The notes beneath the pieces were generated by a model. It made no database searches and was not told the DNA's origin. It saw only the letters and a list, made by a program, of their open reading frames with translations. A program made the translations under genes and the position numbers. A stretch of DNA of 64,000 nucleotides, taken from assembly GCF_000787775.1 (NCBI RefSeq), contig NZ_BBPM01000042.1:1-64000 (forward strand), given 5' to 3'. Each line of letters begins with the position of its first letter. Position 1 is the first letter of the stretch. The stretch comes from Streptacidiphilus carbonis (GTDB lineage Bacteria > Actinomycetota > Actinomycetes > Streptomycetales > Streptomycetaceae). This document shows positions 1 through 8,834 of the stretch, piece after piece.

Positions 1-129
1 GGCTGAACGGCCGAGCATCGATGGAAAAAGTGTGCGCGAAACCAGCACGCCTGTTCTTGTTATCCTCGCCAGCCACAACCCATCTGCTCCTACCGGGGGC
101 CGACGGGTGGCGAGAGGATACCAACGGCA

Positions 130-1902
130 GTGCAGCACACACCGGACACCGGGCTCGTGGCCGCCGCGTCCGCCGGGGACCAGCGGGCCCTGGACGACCT
201 GGTCGCGGAGTGCCTGCCGCTGGTCTACAACGTCGTCGGACGGGCGCTCAGCGGCCATGCCGACGTGGACGACGTGGTGCAGGACACCATGCTGAGCGTG
301 GTCGACAACCTGGACGGGCTGCGCGACGCGGAGCGCTTCCGGTCCTGGCTCGTCTCGATCGCCATGCAGAAGATCCGCGAACGGTGGCGCCGGCAGCAGA
401 CCCGGCCCGCTCCCGGCTTCCTCGACGAAGTGCTGGGCGTACCCGATCCGGAAGCGGACTTCGTCGACCTCACCATCGTCCGGCTGGAGCTGTCGGACCA
501 GCGACTGGAGATCGCGGAGGCCACCCGCTGGATCGAGCCGGCCGAACGTGACGTGCTGTCACTGTGGTGGCTGGAGGCCGCCGGCGAGCTCAGCCGGGCC
601 GAGCTCGCCGAGGCGCTCCGGCTCACCCCGCAGCACACGGCGGTACGGGTGCAGCGGGTCAAGGAGCGGCTGGAGGCGGCCCGGGTCGTGGTCCGGGCGC
701 TGCGCTCCACCCCGCCCTGCCCGGAGCTGGCCGCGCTGACCGGGGCCTGGGACGGGATCCCGGCAGCGCTGTGGCGCAAGCGGCTGGTACGGCACACGGC
801 CGACTGCCAGGTCTGCTCCCGGCACCGGCAGAACCTGCTGCCCCCGGAGGGGCTGCTGGCCGGCCTCGCCCTGGTGCCGCTACCGCCGGCCTTCTCGCTG
901 AGCCCGGCCGTCCACGGAACCCTCGGCCATGCCGTCACCTCGCACGGGGTCACCGCCCACGCCGCCGCCCACGCCGCCGCGGGCCTGGGCGGAAAGGCCG
1001 CGCATCTGGCGCGGTACCTCATGGCGAAGCCCGTCGCCGCCGCGACGGCGGGCGCCGTGGCGCTGGGCGGCGGTGCCGCGGCCGGGTACGCCGTCCTCGA
1101 CCGGCCCCCGCACCGGGCGCCGCACCAGGTCACCGCCGCCCGACTGCCCAGCGCTGTCCCGGCGCCCAGCGCCGCGGCCACGTCCGTTGCGTCACCCAGC
1201 GCGTCCCCCACCGCCGCACCCGCTCCCGCCGCCCCGGTCTACGGCCGGACCGTGGACCGCCCGGACAGCGCCCCCGCCACCACCGCCAGGCCCGGACCGC
1301 TCCCGGTACGCCCGCAGACCGCGCCGCTCTCCCTCTCGGGGACATTCGGCGCCGCGCACCCCGGCCCGACCGGCGAGATGTACGTACTGGACCACCGGGG
1401 CGACAACCTCACCGTCACCGGTCGCGGCTACCTCCTGGTGCGCTGGCAGCTGCCCACCCTCGGTCAGATCCTCCCGCCCACCTGGACCGGTCTCACCGGC
1501 AAGCTCTTCCATGTCGCCTCCGGCGGCGGTCGGCGGATGGACGACCGCGAACAGGGAACGACCGTCGCCGGCACCTGGATGGGCGACCGCGACCACGGCT
1601 ACGACACCCTCGTCGCGGGGGGCCAGCAGATGTGGCAGAACGAGTACTACTACCTGGACGGCACCGTCACCCTGCACCTCGACCAGGCAGGCCTCCGCTA
1701 CTCCCTGATCGTCGCCCCCAGCACCTGGCAGGCCGTCAACGACGACATCGACCACGCCCCCGACCCCGCGGCCGGCCTGGTCCGCTACGGCCTGGTCCGG
1801 GACACCGGCGACGACGCCGCGCCGGTGCCGCAGTACCTGACCAGGTCGAGCCCCGCCGACCCCTTCTCGGTTCCCCAGCTGCCCCATCTGTCACAGAATT
1901 AA
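130..1902 (+). CDS. ECF-type sigma factor fused to a zinc-binding anti-sigma-like motif, a membrane helix and an exported C-terminal domain
   Basis: 590 aa, GTG start with GAGAGGA about 10 nt upstream. Residues about 10-80 look like sigma region 2 and 120-175 like region 4, so it should bind RNA polymerase and recognise promoters. After them comes H222-x3-C226-x2-C229, the HxxxCxxC signature of zinc-binding anti-sigma factors, with another Cys at 197. An Ala/Gly-rich helix at about 302-323 is a probable membrane span, followed by a Pro/Ala/Ser linker and a C-terminal domain of about 190 residues that would lie outside the membrane. Ordinary ECF sigma factors are about 180-200 aa. The layout suggests a membrane-tethered sigma factor that carries its own inhibitor and sensor; this is inference. 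The next gene encodes a sortase-anchored surface protein, a plausible target. Confidence 0.85.
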   Translation: MQHTPDTGLVAAASAGDQRALDDLVAECLPLVYNVVGRALSGHADVDDVVQDTMLSVVDNLDGLRDAERFRSWLVSIAMQKIRERWRRQQTRPAPGFLDEVLGVPDPEADFVDLTIVRLELSDQRLEIAEATRWIEPAERDVLSLWWLEAAGELSRAELAEALRLTPQHTAVRVQRVKERLEAARVVVRALRSTPPCPELAALTGAWDGIPAALWRKRLVRHTADCQVCSRHRQNLLPPEGLLAGLALVPLPPAFSLSPAVHGTLGHAVTSHGVTAHAAAHAAAGLGGKAAHLARYLMAKPVAAATAGAVALGGGAAAGYAVLDRPPHRAPHQVTAARLPSAVPAPSAAATSVASPSASPTAAPAPAAPVYGRTVDRPDSAPATTARPGPLPVRPQTAPLSLSGTFGAAHPGPTGEMYVLDHRGDNLTVTGRGYLLVRWQLPTLGQILPPTWTGLTGKLFHVASGGGRRMDDREQGTTVAGTWMGDRDHGYDTLVAGGQQMWQNEYYYLDGTVTLHLDQAGLRYSLIVAPSTWQAVNDDIDHAPDPAAGLVRYGLVRDTGDDAAPVPQYLTRSSPADPFSVPQLPHLSQN

Positions 1903-1906
1903 CAAA

Positions 1907-1936
1907 GGCCCGCAGAAACCTGTTATCCCGCGGGCC
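1907..1936 (+). terminator. GC-rich hairpin after the sigma factor gene
   Basis: A perfect 7-bp inverted repeat, GGCCCGC with GCGGGCC, around a 16-nt loop, starting 5 nt after the sigma stop codon. There is no U-run. It could be a weak terminator or attenuator before the surface-protein gene. Confidence 0.45.
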
Positions 1937-1995
1937 CCGGCCCCATCTCCCATGGTGAGCGTGGATTCGCGCCGACCGCCGGGAGAAGGAACCGC

Positions 1996-4029
1996 ATGAG
2001 CAAGCAGACCGGGACGCACCGGATTCGCCGCGGACGGGTGGTGGTCGCGGGATCGGTGGCACTGGCCGCCGTGGGTGCGCCGCTTCTCGCCTCGCAGCTG
2101 CAGGCGTCCGCGGCCACCACCGACATCACGGCCGCGATCAGGGCCGGGCGGAACGTCACCCTCACCGGTGACGCGGTGGTGAACCTACCGACCGGGACGA
2201 CCACCTACGGCGGCGTGATCAGCGGCACCGGCACCCTCACGGTCAACGCCCCCGGCGGCTCCGGAACCCTGGTACTCACCAAGGACAGCGACTTCACTCT
2301 GCCGCCGTCACGCCGGCACCAGACGGTGACCACCGCGGGGGCCCACCCGATGACCACGGTCGCCGACCCCGACGATCCCGCGGTGACCGTCAGCCGCGGC
2401 GCCACCCTGCAGTACGGCAGTACCGGCTCCACCGGCATCATCGGCCACTACCCCTACGGCACCCCCGGATACGCGCTCAACGAGGACAACATCCGGGTCG
2501 ACGGCACGCTGGTGCTGAAGACGGTGAACCGCAACTACAACCTCGGCACCATCAGCGGCTCCGGACTGGTCGTCCAACCGCGGTTCACCTGGGGCACGCT
2601 GGACCTGGCCGGCACCCACCCCTTCAGCGGCGTCCTCTACAACGGCACCGGAACGGCCTTCGCCAAACCGTGGTACCCGCTGTCCCTGCCGAACGCCAAG
2701 GCCATCGTGAACGAGGGCTCGGCCATCGTCGGCACCCCGTACGACTACACCCTGAGGCTCCGTCAGAACTTCTACGAGGACCAGTACGGCAACGACATCA
2801 ACTTCCACACCGCCGCCGGCGGATCCGTCGTCGTCAGCGGGGTGTACAGCTACGCCGACCAGGGAGTGCCGGGCAACCCCTCGTTGAGCGACCCCGCACT
2901 CAACCTCAGTACGTCCGTGGCCAACCGCAACACCCGCGGCGTCAACATCGAGGGCGCGCACGTCCAGTGGGGCGACGGCAGCACCAGCCGGTTCTTCCTC
3001 CCGGCCACGCCCGCCAACTCGTACATCAACATCCACGACAACGGCACGCTGGACTTCGACTACAACGGGCCGGTCACCCTGGACACCCCGATATCCGGCG
3101 GCATCTACCACAATTCGCTCAGCACCCCGGCATACGGCGACATCGGCCTGGTGGCCCACCCGGGCAACGCGGTGACCTTCGCGACACCGATGAACTACCA
3201 CGGCACCACCACCATCGGCACCGGAGCCACCCTGACCCTCGGCACCGGAGCCGCCGGCGGAGACTCCGCCCTGCTCACCGGGACGGCCGCGGACACCGTC
3301 GACGACCGGGGCACCCTTGTGGTCCGCAACACCGCCGAGGCCGTGTCGCTGTCCCGGATCAGCGGCCCCGGCTCCCTGGTCCAGGCCGGCTCCGCCGCCA
3401 CCGCCCTGACCGGGCACACCTCCTATACGGGCGCCACCGTCGTCTCCGCCGGGACCCTGAAGGTCACCGGCGGCAGCCTCGCCACCAGCAGCGGCATCGA
3501 CCTCACCCGGCCGGGAGCCGTGCTGGACCTGCGGAATGCCGGCGACCAGACCATCCGCAGCCTGTCCGGCGTCCAGGGCAGCACCGTCCTGCTCGGCGCC
3601 AACACCCTGACCGTGGACACGACGTCGTCCACGGTCTTCAGCGGCCGCATCGTCGGCGGGACCCTCGACAAGACCGGCAGCGGCTCACTGACCCTCACCG
3701 ACAAGGCCGTCCCGGCCGGTCACGGCTGGACGACCGGCCCGGCCACCCGGGCCACCGCCGCCGCGCACCCGGCCGCAGGCACAAGCAAGCCCGGCGGCCC
3801 GGCCACGGCAGCCGGGGGCGCGGCAGCGACCAACCCGTCCGCTGCTCCCACCACCGCAGCGGCGTCCGGGGATCTGGCACAGACCGGAAGCTCCCTGCCC
3901 GCCCTCGGTACGGCCGGTGCGACCGCCGCCCTCCTCGCGACCGGTGCCGCCCTGCTCCTCCGCAACCGGCGCAGGTCGGCGGCCAGGGCCGGCGGCGGCC
4001 ACCGTCGGGTGACGGGCCGTCAGCGATAG
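1996..4029 (+). CDS. Sortase-anchored surface protein with repetitive beta-strand-rich body
   Basis: 677 aa, ATG with GGGAGAAGGA upstream. An Arg-rich signal peptide (about 1-40) ends at an Ala-rich cleavage region. The body is rich in Gly/Thr/Ser with repeated short strands such as SGTGTLTV and GATVVSAGTLKVTGG, typical of right-handed beta-helix, autotransporter-like passenger repeats. A Pro/Ala/Thr linker leads to LAQTG at 627-631, then a hydrophobic segment and an Arg-rich tail. This is the LAxTG signal used by streptomycete class E sortases, so the protein should be covalently attached to the wall. No catalytic motif is visible; adhesion or a structural role is a guess. Its end overlaps the end of the convergent GH16 gene by 10 bp. 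Confidence 0.8.
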   Translation: MSKQTGTHRIRRGRVVVAGSVALAAVGAPLLASQLQASAATTDITAAIRAGRNVTLTGDAVVNLPTGTTTYGGVISGTGTLTVNAPGGSGTLVLTKDSDFTLPPSRRHQTVTTAGAHPMTTVADPDDPAVTVSRGATLQYGSTGSTGIIGHYPYGTPGYALNEDNIRVDGTLVLKTVNRNYNLGTISGSGLVVQPRFTWGTLDLAGTHPFSGVLYNGTGTAFAKPWYPLSLPNAKAIVNEGSAIVGTPYDYTLRLRQNFYEDQYGNDINFHTAAGGSVVVSGVYSYADQGVPGNPSLSDPALNLSTSVANRNTRGVNIEGAHVQWGDGSTSRFFLPATPANSYINIHDNGTLDFDYNGPVTLDTPISGGIYHNSLSTPAYGDIGLVAHPGNAVTFATPMNYHGTTTIGTGATLTLGTGAAGGDSALLTGTAADTVDDRGTLVVRNTAEAVSLSRISGPGSLVQAGSAATALTGHTSYTGATVVSAGTLKVTGGSLATSSGIDLTRPGAVLDLRNAGDQTIRSLSGVQGSTVLLGANTLTVDTTSSTVFSGRIVGGTLDKTGSGSLTLTDKAVPAGHGWTTGPATRATAAAHPAAGTSKPGGPATAAGGAAATNPSAAPTTAAASGDLAQTGSSLPALGTAGATAALLATGAALLLRNRRRSAARAGGGHRRVTGRQR

Positions 4030-5228
4030 ACTCGGACATAGTCGGCCGAGAAGCTGATCGGGCTGGTGGAGGTCGGTGCCGAGTGGTACTCGCCGGCGCT
4101 GATCGACAGGTTGAGGATCAGGTAGGCGGACCAGTTGGCGCCGACCCCGGAGCCGTCCGAGTAGACCTTGGCGCCGTTGACGTACCAGTCCACCGAGTTG
4201 GCGCCGTAGTAGGTGCCGATGGTGACCCAGCTGCCGGGGGCCACCGAGGAGGCGTTGGTGTAGTAGTCCTGGCCCGACTTGACGTGGTTGGTCAGCTCCA
4301 GCAGGTTGGCGTTGTCGGGGTGGTACTCGAAGGAGTCGATCTCCCCATTGCCGTCCTTCCAGGTCCACAGGGCCGGCCAGGCGCCGGTGCCGGTCGGCAG
4401 CTTGACCCGGGCCTCGACGTAGTCGCCGGTCTTCACCTGGAAGCCCTCGCTGGACCCCTCGGTGGTGAGCATGCCGGTGGTCCAGGCCTGCCTGCCGTTC
4501 TCCAGGGTGTGCGAGGACGGCTGGGCGGTGAACGTGGCCACGCCGCCGGCGACGCTCACATCGTTCTGGTCCAGCCAGTCGAGCTTGTTGTCGTTCGGGT
4601 TGTGGGTGCCGTAGGCGTAGGAGCTGCTGGTGCCGCCGACCCAGCGGGAGCCCCAGGAGATCGGGCTGTTGAACTCGTCCGACCAGGTCAGGGACTTCCC
4701 GGCGGCCGCTGCGGCGGTGCTCGTCGCGCCGGTCGTCGTCCCGGTCGTCGTGGTCGAGCCGCTGCCGGACGTGCCGGTCGGGGTGCTGGTGGCCGTGGAG
4801 CCGGATCCCGCCGCGGCGCCGACCTTCAGCGCCTTGGAGGCCAGGTTGTGCCAGGCTCCGGCGGTGTCCCGCCAGAAGCCGAACTCGGTGTAGGTCCCGG
4901 CGGGCAGCTTACGGCTGCCGGTGGTGATCGAGACCCCGCCCGGGCAGATCCGGACATGGGACGCCGAGCCGGGGAAGTCCAGGTTGTCGCCGGCCGAGTC
5001 GCGGACGCCGACACCGAGCGTCGCGGCGGTGAAGCAGCGGCTGGAGTGGACGGTGAGTCCGGCCCTCGCGGCGGTGCCCGCGGTCATCGAGGTCGGGGTG
5101 AGCCGGTCCTGGGTGACCCTGGTCGCGGCCTGGGCGGGGGTGGCGAGCGAGACGGCGGCCAGCGCGGCGGCGCCGGCCATCCCGACCGCCGCACCGAGGC
5201 GTGCGGAGGCTGTGGCAGGTATACGCAT
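4020..5228 (-). CDS. Secreted GH16 family glycoside hydrolase
   Basis: 402 aa. A signal peptide (residues 1-34, ending APAQA) is followed by a domain of about 100 residues with two cysteines, a Gly/Ser/Thr linker (about 140-175) and a C-terminal GH16 domain (about 178-402). The catalytic signature ExDxxE is present as E296-I-D298-S-F-E301: E296 nucleophile and E301 acid/base by family analogy. GH16 enzymes cleave beta-1,3 or beta-1,4 glucans and galactans by a retaining mechanism; I cannot fix the substrate. The start is preceded by AGAGGA. It is divergent from the OYE gene across a 418-nt gap and ends tail-to-tail with the surface protein. Confidence 0.88.
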   Translation of the reverse strand: MRIPATASARLGAAVGMAGAAALAAVSLATPAQAATRVTQDRLTPTSMTAGTAARAGLTVHSSRCFTAATLGVGVRDSAGDNLDFPGSASHVRICPGGVSITTGSRKLPAGTYTEFGFWRDTAGAWHNLASKALKVGAAAGSGSTATSTPTGTSGSGSTTTTGTTTGATSTAAAAAGKSLTWSDEFNSPISWGSRWVGGTSSSYAYGTHNPNDNKLDWLDQNDVSVAGGVATFTAQPSSHTLENGRQAWTTGMLTTEGSSEGFQVKTGDYVEARVKLPTGTGAWPALWTWKDGNGEIDSFEYHPDNANLLELTNHVKSGQDYYTNASSVAPGSWVTIGTYYGANSVDWYVNGAKVYSDGSGVGANWSAYLILNLSISAGEYHSAPTSTSPISFSADYVRVYR

Positions 5229-5646
5229 GAAAGTGTTCCTCTGCGACGCCTGCGAGGTGAGCTGTCGGGTTCGGGCACGAGGATGCCCGGTCGCGGTCGT
5301 GAGTGGAGCGACTTCACCCCTAGCCGGACGGCACCTGATGACGGCGCGTGCACCGGCGACTACCTGGGTCCCCCGCTCCTGCCCGTGGACTGTTTCGAGG
5401 TCCTGCCACCGGGTGGACAGGATTCGGCGTCCCGGCGGAGAGGTCCGCGTGCTGCGGAGCCTGCAGGCTAAGCAGGCCTTTCGCCCGGAGGCAATGGAAT
5501 GTGCCCGGGTTCACATAGGCCTTATACCGGACATCCCCTACCCAGCCGCTTCCCGGTGCGCGGAATGCCGGCGGCCACAGCCCGGTTGTCGTCCCTGCCC
5601 CTGCAGTTTTTCGTACGACCGCTTTGACCGATCCAGGAGTCCGCAC
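5229..5646. other. Divergent intergenic region between GH16 and OYE genes
   Basis: 418 nt that should hold the promoters of both flanking genes. AGGAG at 5635-5639 is the OYE ribosome binding site. I see no convincing -35/-10 pair or long palindrome and no additional gene. Confidence 0.5.
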
Positions 5647-6771
5647 GTGACCAGCAGTTCCTCCGCCGCCCGGGCGGCCAAGATCCTCTCGCGACCCGCC
5701 GTCCTGGGCGGGCTCACCGTCCCGAACCGGATCGTGATGGCCCCGATGACCCGGATGTTCTCCCCCGGGGGCGTCCCCGGTGCGGACGTGGCCGCCTACT
5801 ACGCCCGCCGCGCCGCCGCCGGTGTAGGGCTGATCGTGACCGAGGGCACATACGTGGACCACGAGTCCGCCGGGCAGAGCGACAGCGTCCCGCGCTTCCA
5901 CGGCGAGGAGCAGCTGGCCGGCTGGGCGAAGGTCGCCGAGGCCGTGCACGCGGTCGGCGGCAGGATCGTCCCGCAGCTCTGGCACATCGGCATGGTCCGC
6001 AGCGCGGGCCAGCCCCCGTTCGCGGACGCTCCCGCGGTCGGCCCCTCCGGCATCCGGCTGGACGGCACCGAGGGCGTTGGCAGGGCGATGACCCAGCAGG
6101 ACCTGGACGACGTCATCGCCGCGTTCGCCCGGGGCGCCGCCGACGCCGAGCGGATCGGCTTCGACGGCGTCGAGCTGCACGGCGCCCACGGATACCTGAT
6201 CGACCAGTTCCTCTGGTCCGGCACCAACCGCCGCGCCGACGGCTACGGCGGCGACCCGGCGGCACGTACCCGCTTCGGGGCCGAGATCGTGGCCGCGGTG
6301 CGCGCCGCGGTCTCGCCGGACTTCCCGGTGATCTTCCGCTTCTCGCAGTGGAAGTCCGACAACTACGACGCCCGGCTCGCCCACACCCCGGCCGAGCTGG
6401 ACGCACTGCTCGCCCCGCTGGCCGAGGCCGGCGTGGACGCGTTCCACGCCTCCACCCGGCGCTACTGGCTGCCCGAGTTCGACGGCTCGGAGCTGAACCT
6501 GGCCGGCTGGACCAGGAAGCTCACTGGCAAGCCGGTGATCACGGTCGGTTCGATCGGCCTGGACGGCGACTTCATCCGCGGCTTCCAGGGCGAGGGCGCC
6601 CCGGTCCGCGGCATCGACGACCTGCTGGACCGGCTGGAGCGGGACGAGTTCGACCTGGTCGCGGTCGGCCGCGCGCTGCTGCAGGACCCGGAGTGGGCCG
6701 CCAAGGTCCTGGCGGGCCGTTTCGACGAGCTGGCCCCTTACCACCCGGCGGCCATGCGCAGCCTGGTCTGA
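5647..6771 (+). CDS. Old Yellow Enzyme family NADH:flavin oxidoreductase
   Basis: 374 aa. GTG at 5647 is chosen because AGGAG lies 7 nt upstream and homology begins at once; the open frame extends further 5' without family-like sequence. Family motifs along the TIM barrel are PNRIVMAPMTR near the N terminus, the FMN/substrate segment QLWHIGM, and FDGVELHGAHGYLIDQFLW with NRRADGYGG, which is typical of OYE proteins. It should be a cytoplasmic FMN protein that reduces activated alkenes with NAD(P)H. The natural substrate is unknown. It is probably monocistronic, since a strong hairpin follows its stop codon. Confidence 0.9.
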   Translation: MTSSSSAARAAKILSRPAVLGGLTVPNRIVMAPMTRMFSPGGVPGADVAAYYARRAAAGVGLIVTEGTYVDHESAGQSDSVPRFHGEEQLAGWAKVAEAVHAVGGRIVPQLWHIGMVRSAGQPPFADAPAVGPSGIRLDGTEGVGRAMTQQDLDDVIAAFARGAADAERIGFDGVELHGAHGYLIDQFLWSGTNRRADGYGGDPAARTRFGAEIVAAVRAAVSPDFPVIFRFSQWKSDNYDARLAHTPAELDALLAPLAEAGVDAFHASTRRYWLPEFDGSELNLAGWTRKLTGKPVITVGSIGLDGDFIRGFQGEGAPVRGIDDLLDRLERDEFDLVAVGRALLQDPEWAAKVLAGRFDELAPYHPAAMRSLV

Positions 6772-6783
6772 GCCGACAGCCAC

Positions 6784-6842
6784 CGAGGCCCTGCCGTCCA
6801 CCCCCGCCGTTCCGAGCGGACGGGGTGGACGGCAGGGCCTCG
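6784..6842. terminator. Long perfect hairpin after the OYE gene
   Basis: The arms 6784-6804 and 6822-6842 are exact reverse complements over 21 bp, with a 17-nt loop, 12 nt after the OYE stop codon. No U-run follows. It is one of the most stable inverted repeats in the window and most likely an intrinsic, U-less terminator. Confidence 0.75.
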
Positions 6843-6929
6843 TCATGGCCAACCCTCCGACGTGGAAAGGGTTCTACCGGCGGACGACCGGCTCCGGCGG
6901 CATCCGTCCGACCCCTTGACTGCGGCCAT

Positions 6930-6941
6930 TGGTCTGGACCA
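6930..6941. promoter_or_regulatory. dre-like DasR operator in the chitinase promoter
   Basis: TGGTCTGGACCA differs by one base from TGGTCTAGACCA, the core of the DasR responsive element. DasR is the GntR-family N-acetylglucosamine regulator of streptomycetes. A TTGACT hexamer at 6916-6921 could be the -35 box, which would put the operator over the core promoter of the GH18 gene starting at 7026. Confidence 0.8.
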
Positions 6942-7025
6942 TCGTGTGGGAGCCGCGGCTGAACACCCCCACACACCTCAGCAGCACGTGCTCGGTGCTG
7001 CCCCCACGCTGAGGAGTCCACGCCG

Positions 7026-8639
7026 ATGAGGCGTTCCCTGCTGTCCTTCACCGCGGCCGCCGCCCTGGCCGCCGCACCCCTGCTGGTCCCCACCAGCGCC
7101 CAGGCCGCCTCCGGACTCACCGGGCTGATCGCGAACTTCGCGGTCACCCAGAGCTGGCAGGGCGGCTTCGAGGGCGCCTACACCATCACCAACGACACCA
7201 ACGCGACGATCAACACCTGGTCCCTCGTCTTCGACCTTCCCGCCGGCGAGGCCGTCACCAGCGCGTGGAACGGCACCCTCACCCGCTCCGGCTCCACCTA
7301 CACCGTGGCTTCGCCCAGTTGGGCCTCACCACTGGCCCCCGGCGCGACCGCCGACGTGGTCGGCATGGACTTCTCCACCGGCGCCACCCAGACCCCGCCC
7401 GCCGACTGCACCATCAACAACCAGCCCTGCCAAGGCGTCCCGGCCGACACGGTCGCGCCGTCAACACCGACCGGACTGACCGTCAGCGGAACCGGCCCGG
7501 GCTCCGTCGCGCTGTCCTGGAAGGCCTCCACCGACAATGTCGCGGTGGCCGGCTACCACGTGTACGAGGGCACCGCGCTGGACGCCACGGTCACCGGCAC
7601 CACCGCGGACCTCACCGGGCTGCTGGCCGGCAGCAGCCACACCGTCAGCGTCGCGGCTTTCGACGCGGCGGGCAACGAGTCGGCCCACTCGGCCGCGGTG
7701 ACCGGGGTGGCCGGCACCGGATCCGCCCCCGGCGCCTCCGCGCCCTACGTCGACCTCGGCGCGTGGCCCACACCCAGCCTGCCGCAGATCACGGCGGCGA
7801 CCGGGCTCAAGCAGCTGTCGCTGGGCTTCATCATCAACGGCGGTACCGCCTGCACCGCCAGCTGGTTCGGCGCCTACGACCCGGCCTCCGGCTGGGACAA
7901 GGCCGACTTCGACGCGGTCCGGGCGGCCGGCGGCGACATCCGGCCCTCCTTCGGCGGCGAGAACGGCACCGAACTCGCCCAGTCCTGCACCACCGTCGCC
8001 GCCTTGGCCGCGCAGTACCAGAAGGTCGTCGACGCCTACGCGCTGGACCGGATCGACTTCGACATCGAGGGCAGCGCGGTCGCCGACCACGCCTCGATCG
8101 ACCGCAGATCCGCCGCGATCGCCCAGGTGCAGGCGGCCCAGCGGGCCAAGGGCCGGGACCTGAAGGTGACCCTGACGTTGCCGGTGCTGCCCAGCGGGCT
8201 GACAGCGGACGGCCTCTACGTGCTGCAGTCCGCCAAGAACGCCGGCGTGGTGGTGAACGCCGTCAATGTCATGGCGATGGACTTCGGCGACTCCACCGCA
8301 CCCGCCCCCGCAGGCAGGATGGGCGCCTACGCGATCCAGTCCGCGCAGTCCACCCAGGCGCAGATCAAGCAGGTCTGGACCGGACTGACCGACGCCCAGG
8401 CCTGGGCGATGGTCGGGGTCACCCCGATGCTGGGCCAGAACGACGCCTCCGACGAGGTGTTCGGCCTGGCCGACGCCCAGCAGCTGATCACCTTCGCCCA
8501 GCAGAACCACCTGGGCGAGCTGGCCTTCTGGGAGGTCACCAGGGACGCCAACGCCTGCACCGGCGGGCTCTCCCAGTGCACCGACATCGTCCAGACGCCC
8601 TATCAGTTCTCCAAGATGTTCGCCGGCTTCACCGGCTGA
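7026..8639 (+). CDS. Secreted GH18 chitinase with CBM2-like and fibronectin III domains
   Basis: 537 aa, ATG with GAGGAG about 10 nt upstream. Domains in order: signal peptide (1-28), a beta-sandwich carbohydrate-binding module of CBM2 type (about 30-125), a fibronectin type III domain (about 143-232), then a GH18 barrel (about 240-537). The catalytic DxxDxDxE motif is at D341-R-I-D344-F-D346-I-E348, with E348 the proton donor. GH18 chitinases cleave beta-1,4-GlcNAc chains with substrate assistance. The upstream dre-like site predicts induction by GlcNAc or chito-oligosaccharides through DasR. The gene stands alone and a perfect 10-bp hairpin follows. Confidence 0.93.
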   Translation: MRRSLLSFTAAAALAAAPLLVPTSAQAASGLTGLIANFAVTQSWQGGFEGAYTITNDTNATINTWSLVFDLPAGEAVTSAWNGTLTRSGSTYTVASPSWASPLAPGATADVVGMDFSTGATQTPPADCTINNQPCQGVPADTVAPSTPTGLTVSGTGPGSVALSWKASTDNVAVAGYHVYEGTALDATVTGTTADLTGLLAGSSHTVSVAAFDAAGNESAHSAAVTGVAGTGSAPGASAPYVDLGAWPTPSLPQITAATGLKQLSLGFIINGGTACTASWFGAYDPASGWDKADFDAVRAAGGDIRPSFGGENGTELAQSCTTVAALAAQYQKVVDAYALDRIDFDIEGSAVADHASIDRRSAAIAQVQAAQRAKGRDLKVTLTLPVLPSGLTADGLYVLQSAKNAGVVVNAVNVMAMDFGDSTAPAPAGRMGAYAIQSAQSTQAQIKQVWTGLTDAQAWAMVGVTPMLGQNDASDEVFGLADAQQLITFAQQNHLGELAFWEVTRDANACTGGLSQCTDIVQTPYQFSKMFAGFTG

Positions 8640-8652
8640 CGCAGCGCCAGGT

Positions 8653-8690
8653 GAGCAGGGACTGCGGGCGGCTTCCCCCGGTCCCTGCTC
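8653..8690 (+). terminator. Hairpin after the chitinase gene
   Basis: GAGCAGGGAC (8653-8662) pairs perfectly with GTCCCTGCTC (8681-8690) around an 18-nt loop, 13 nt after the stop codon. Probable U-less terminator. Confidence 0.7.
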
Positions 8691-8700
8691 CGAAGGGGTC

Positions 8701-8767
8701 CGGCCGGACGAGTGCGGTCGGACGAGTGCGGCCGGATGGGTGCGGCCGGATGGGTGCGGCCGGATGG
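8701..8767. repeat. 14-bp tandem repeat, about five copies
   Basis: Units run 8701-8711 (partial), 8712-8725, 8726-8739, 8740-8753 and 8754-8767. The last three are identical, GTGCGGCCGGATGG; the first two carry TCGGACGA or CCGGACGA variants. The array lies between the chitinase terminator and the next promoter. The length is not a multiple of 3 and no gene reads through it. Confidence 0.9.
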
Positions 8768-8821
8768 GGTGCAACCACACGGAACCGGCGCGGCACTGGT
8801 CCTGGCGCCGCCACCGCTGAC

Positions 8822-8827
8822 TAGCGT
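8822..8827 (+). promoter_or_regulatory. -10 element TAGCGT, leaderless start of the surface protein gene
   Basis: TAGCGT ends 7 nt before the GTG start at 8835, the spacing of a leaderless transcript, and no Shine-Dalgarno is present. The wider string CTAGCGTCCAT recurs at 10335-10345 before the next gene. Confidence 0.5.
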
Positions 8828-8834
8828 CCATCGG

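Noticed and set aside
4921-5646. N-terminal extension of the OYE protein
   Set aside because: It would overlap the GH16 start on the other strand and lacks OYE-like sequence; AGGAG supports the GTG at 5647.
8701-8767. Possible CRISPR or iteron origin
   Set aside because: The 14-bp units are directly adjacent with no spacers, and no cas or replication gene is nearby.
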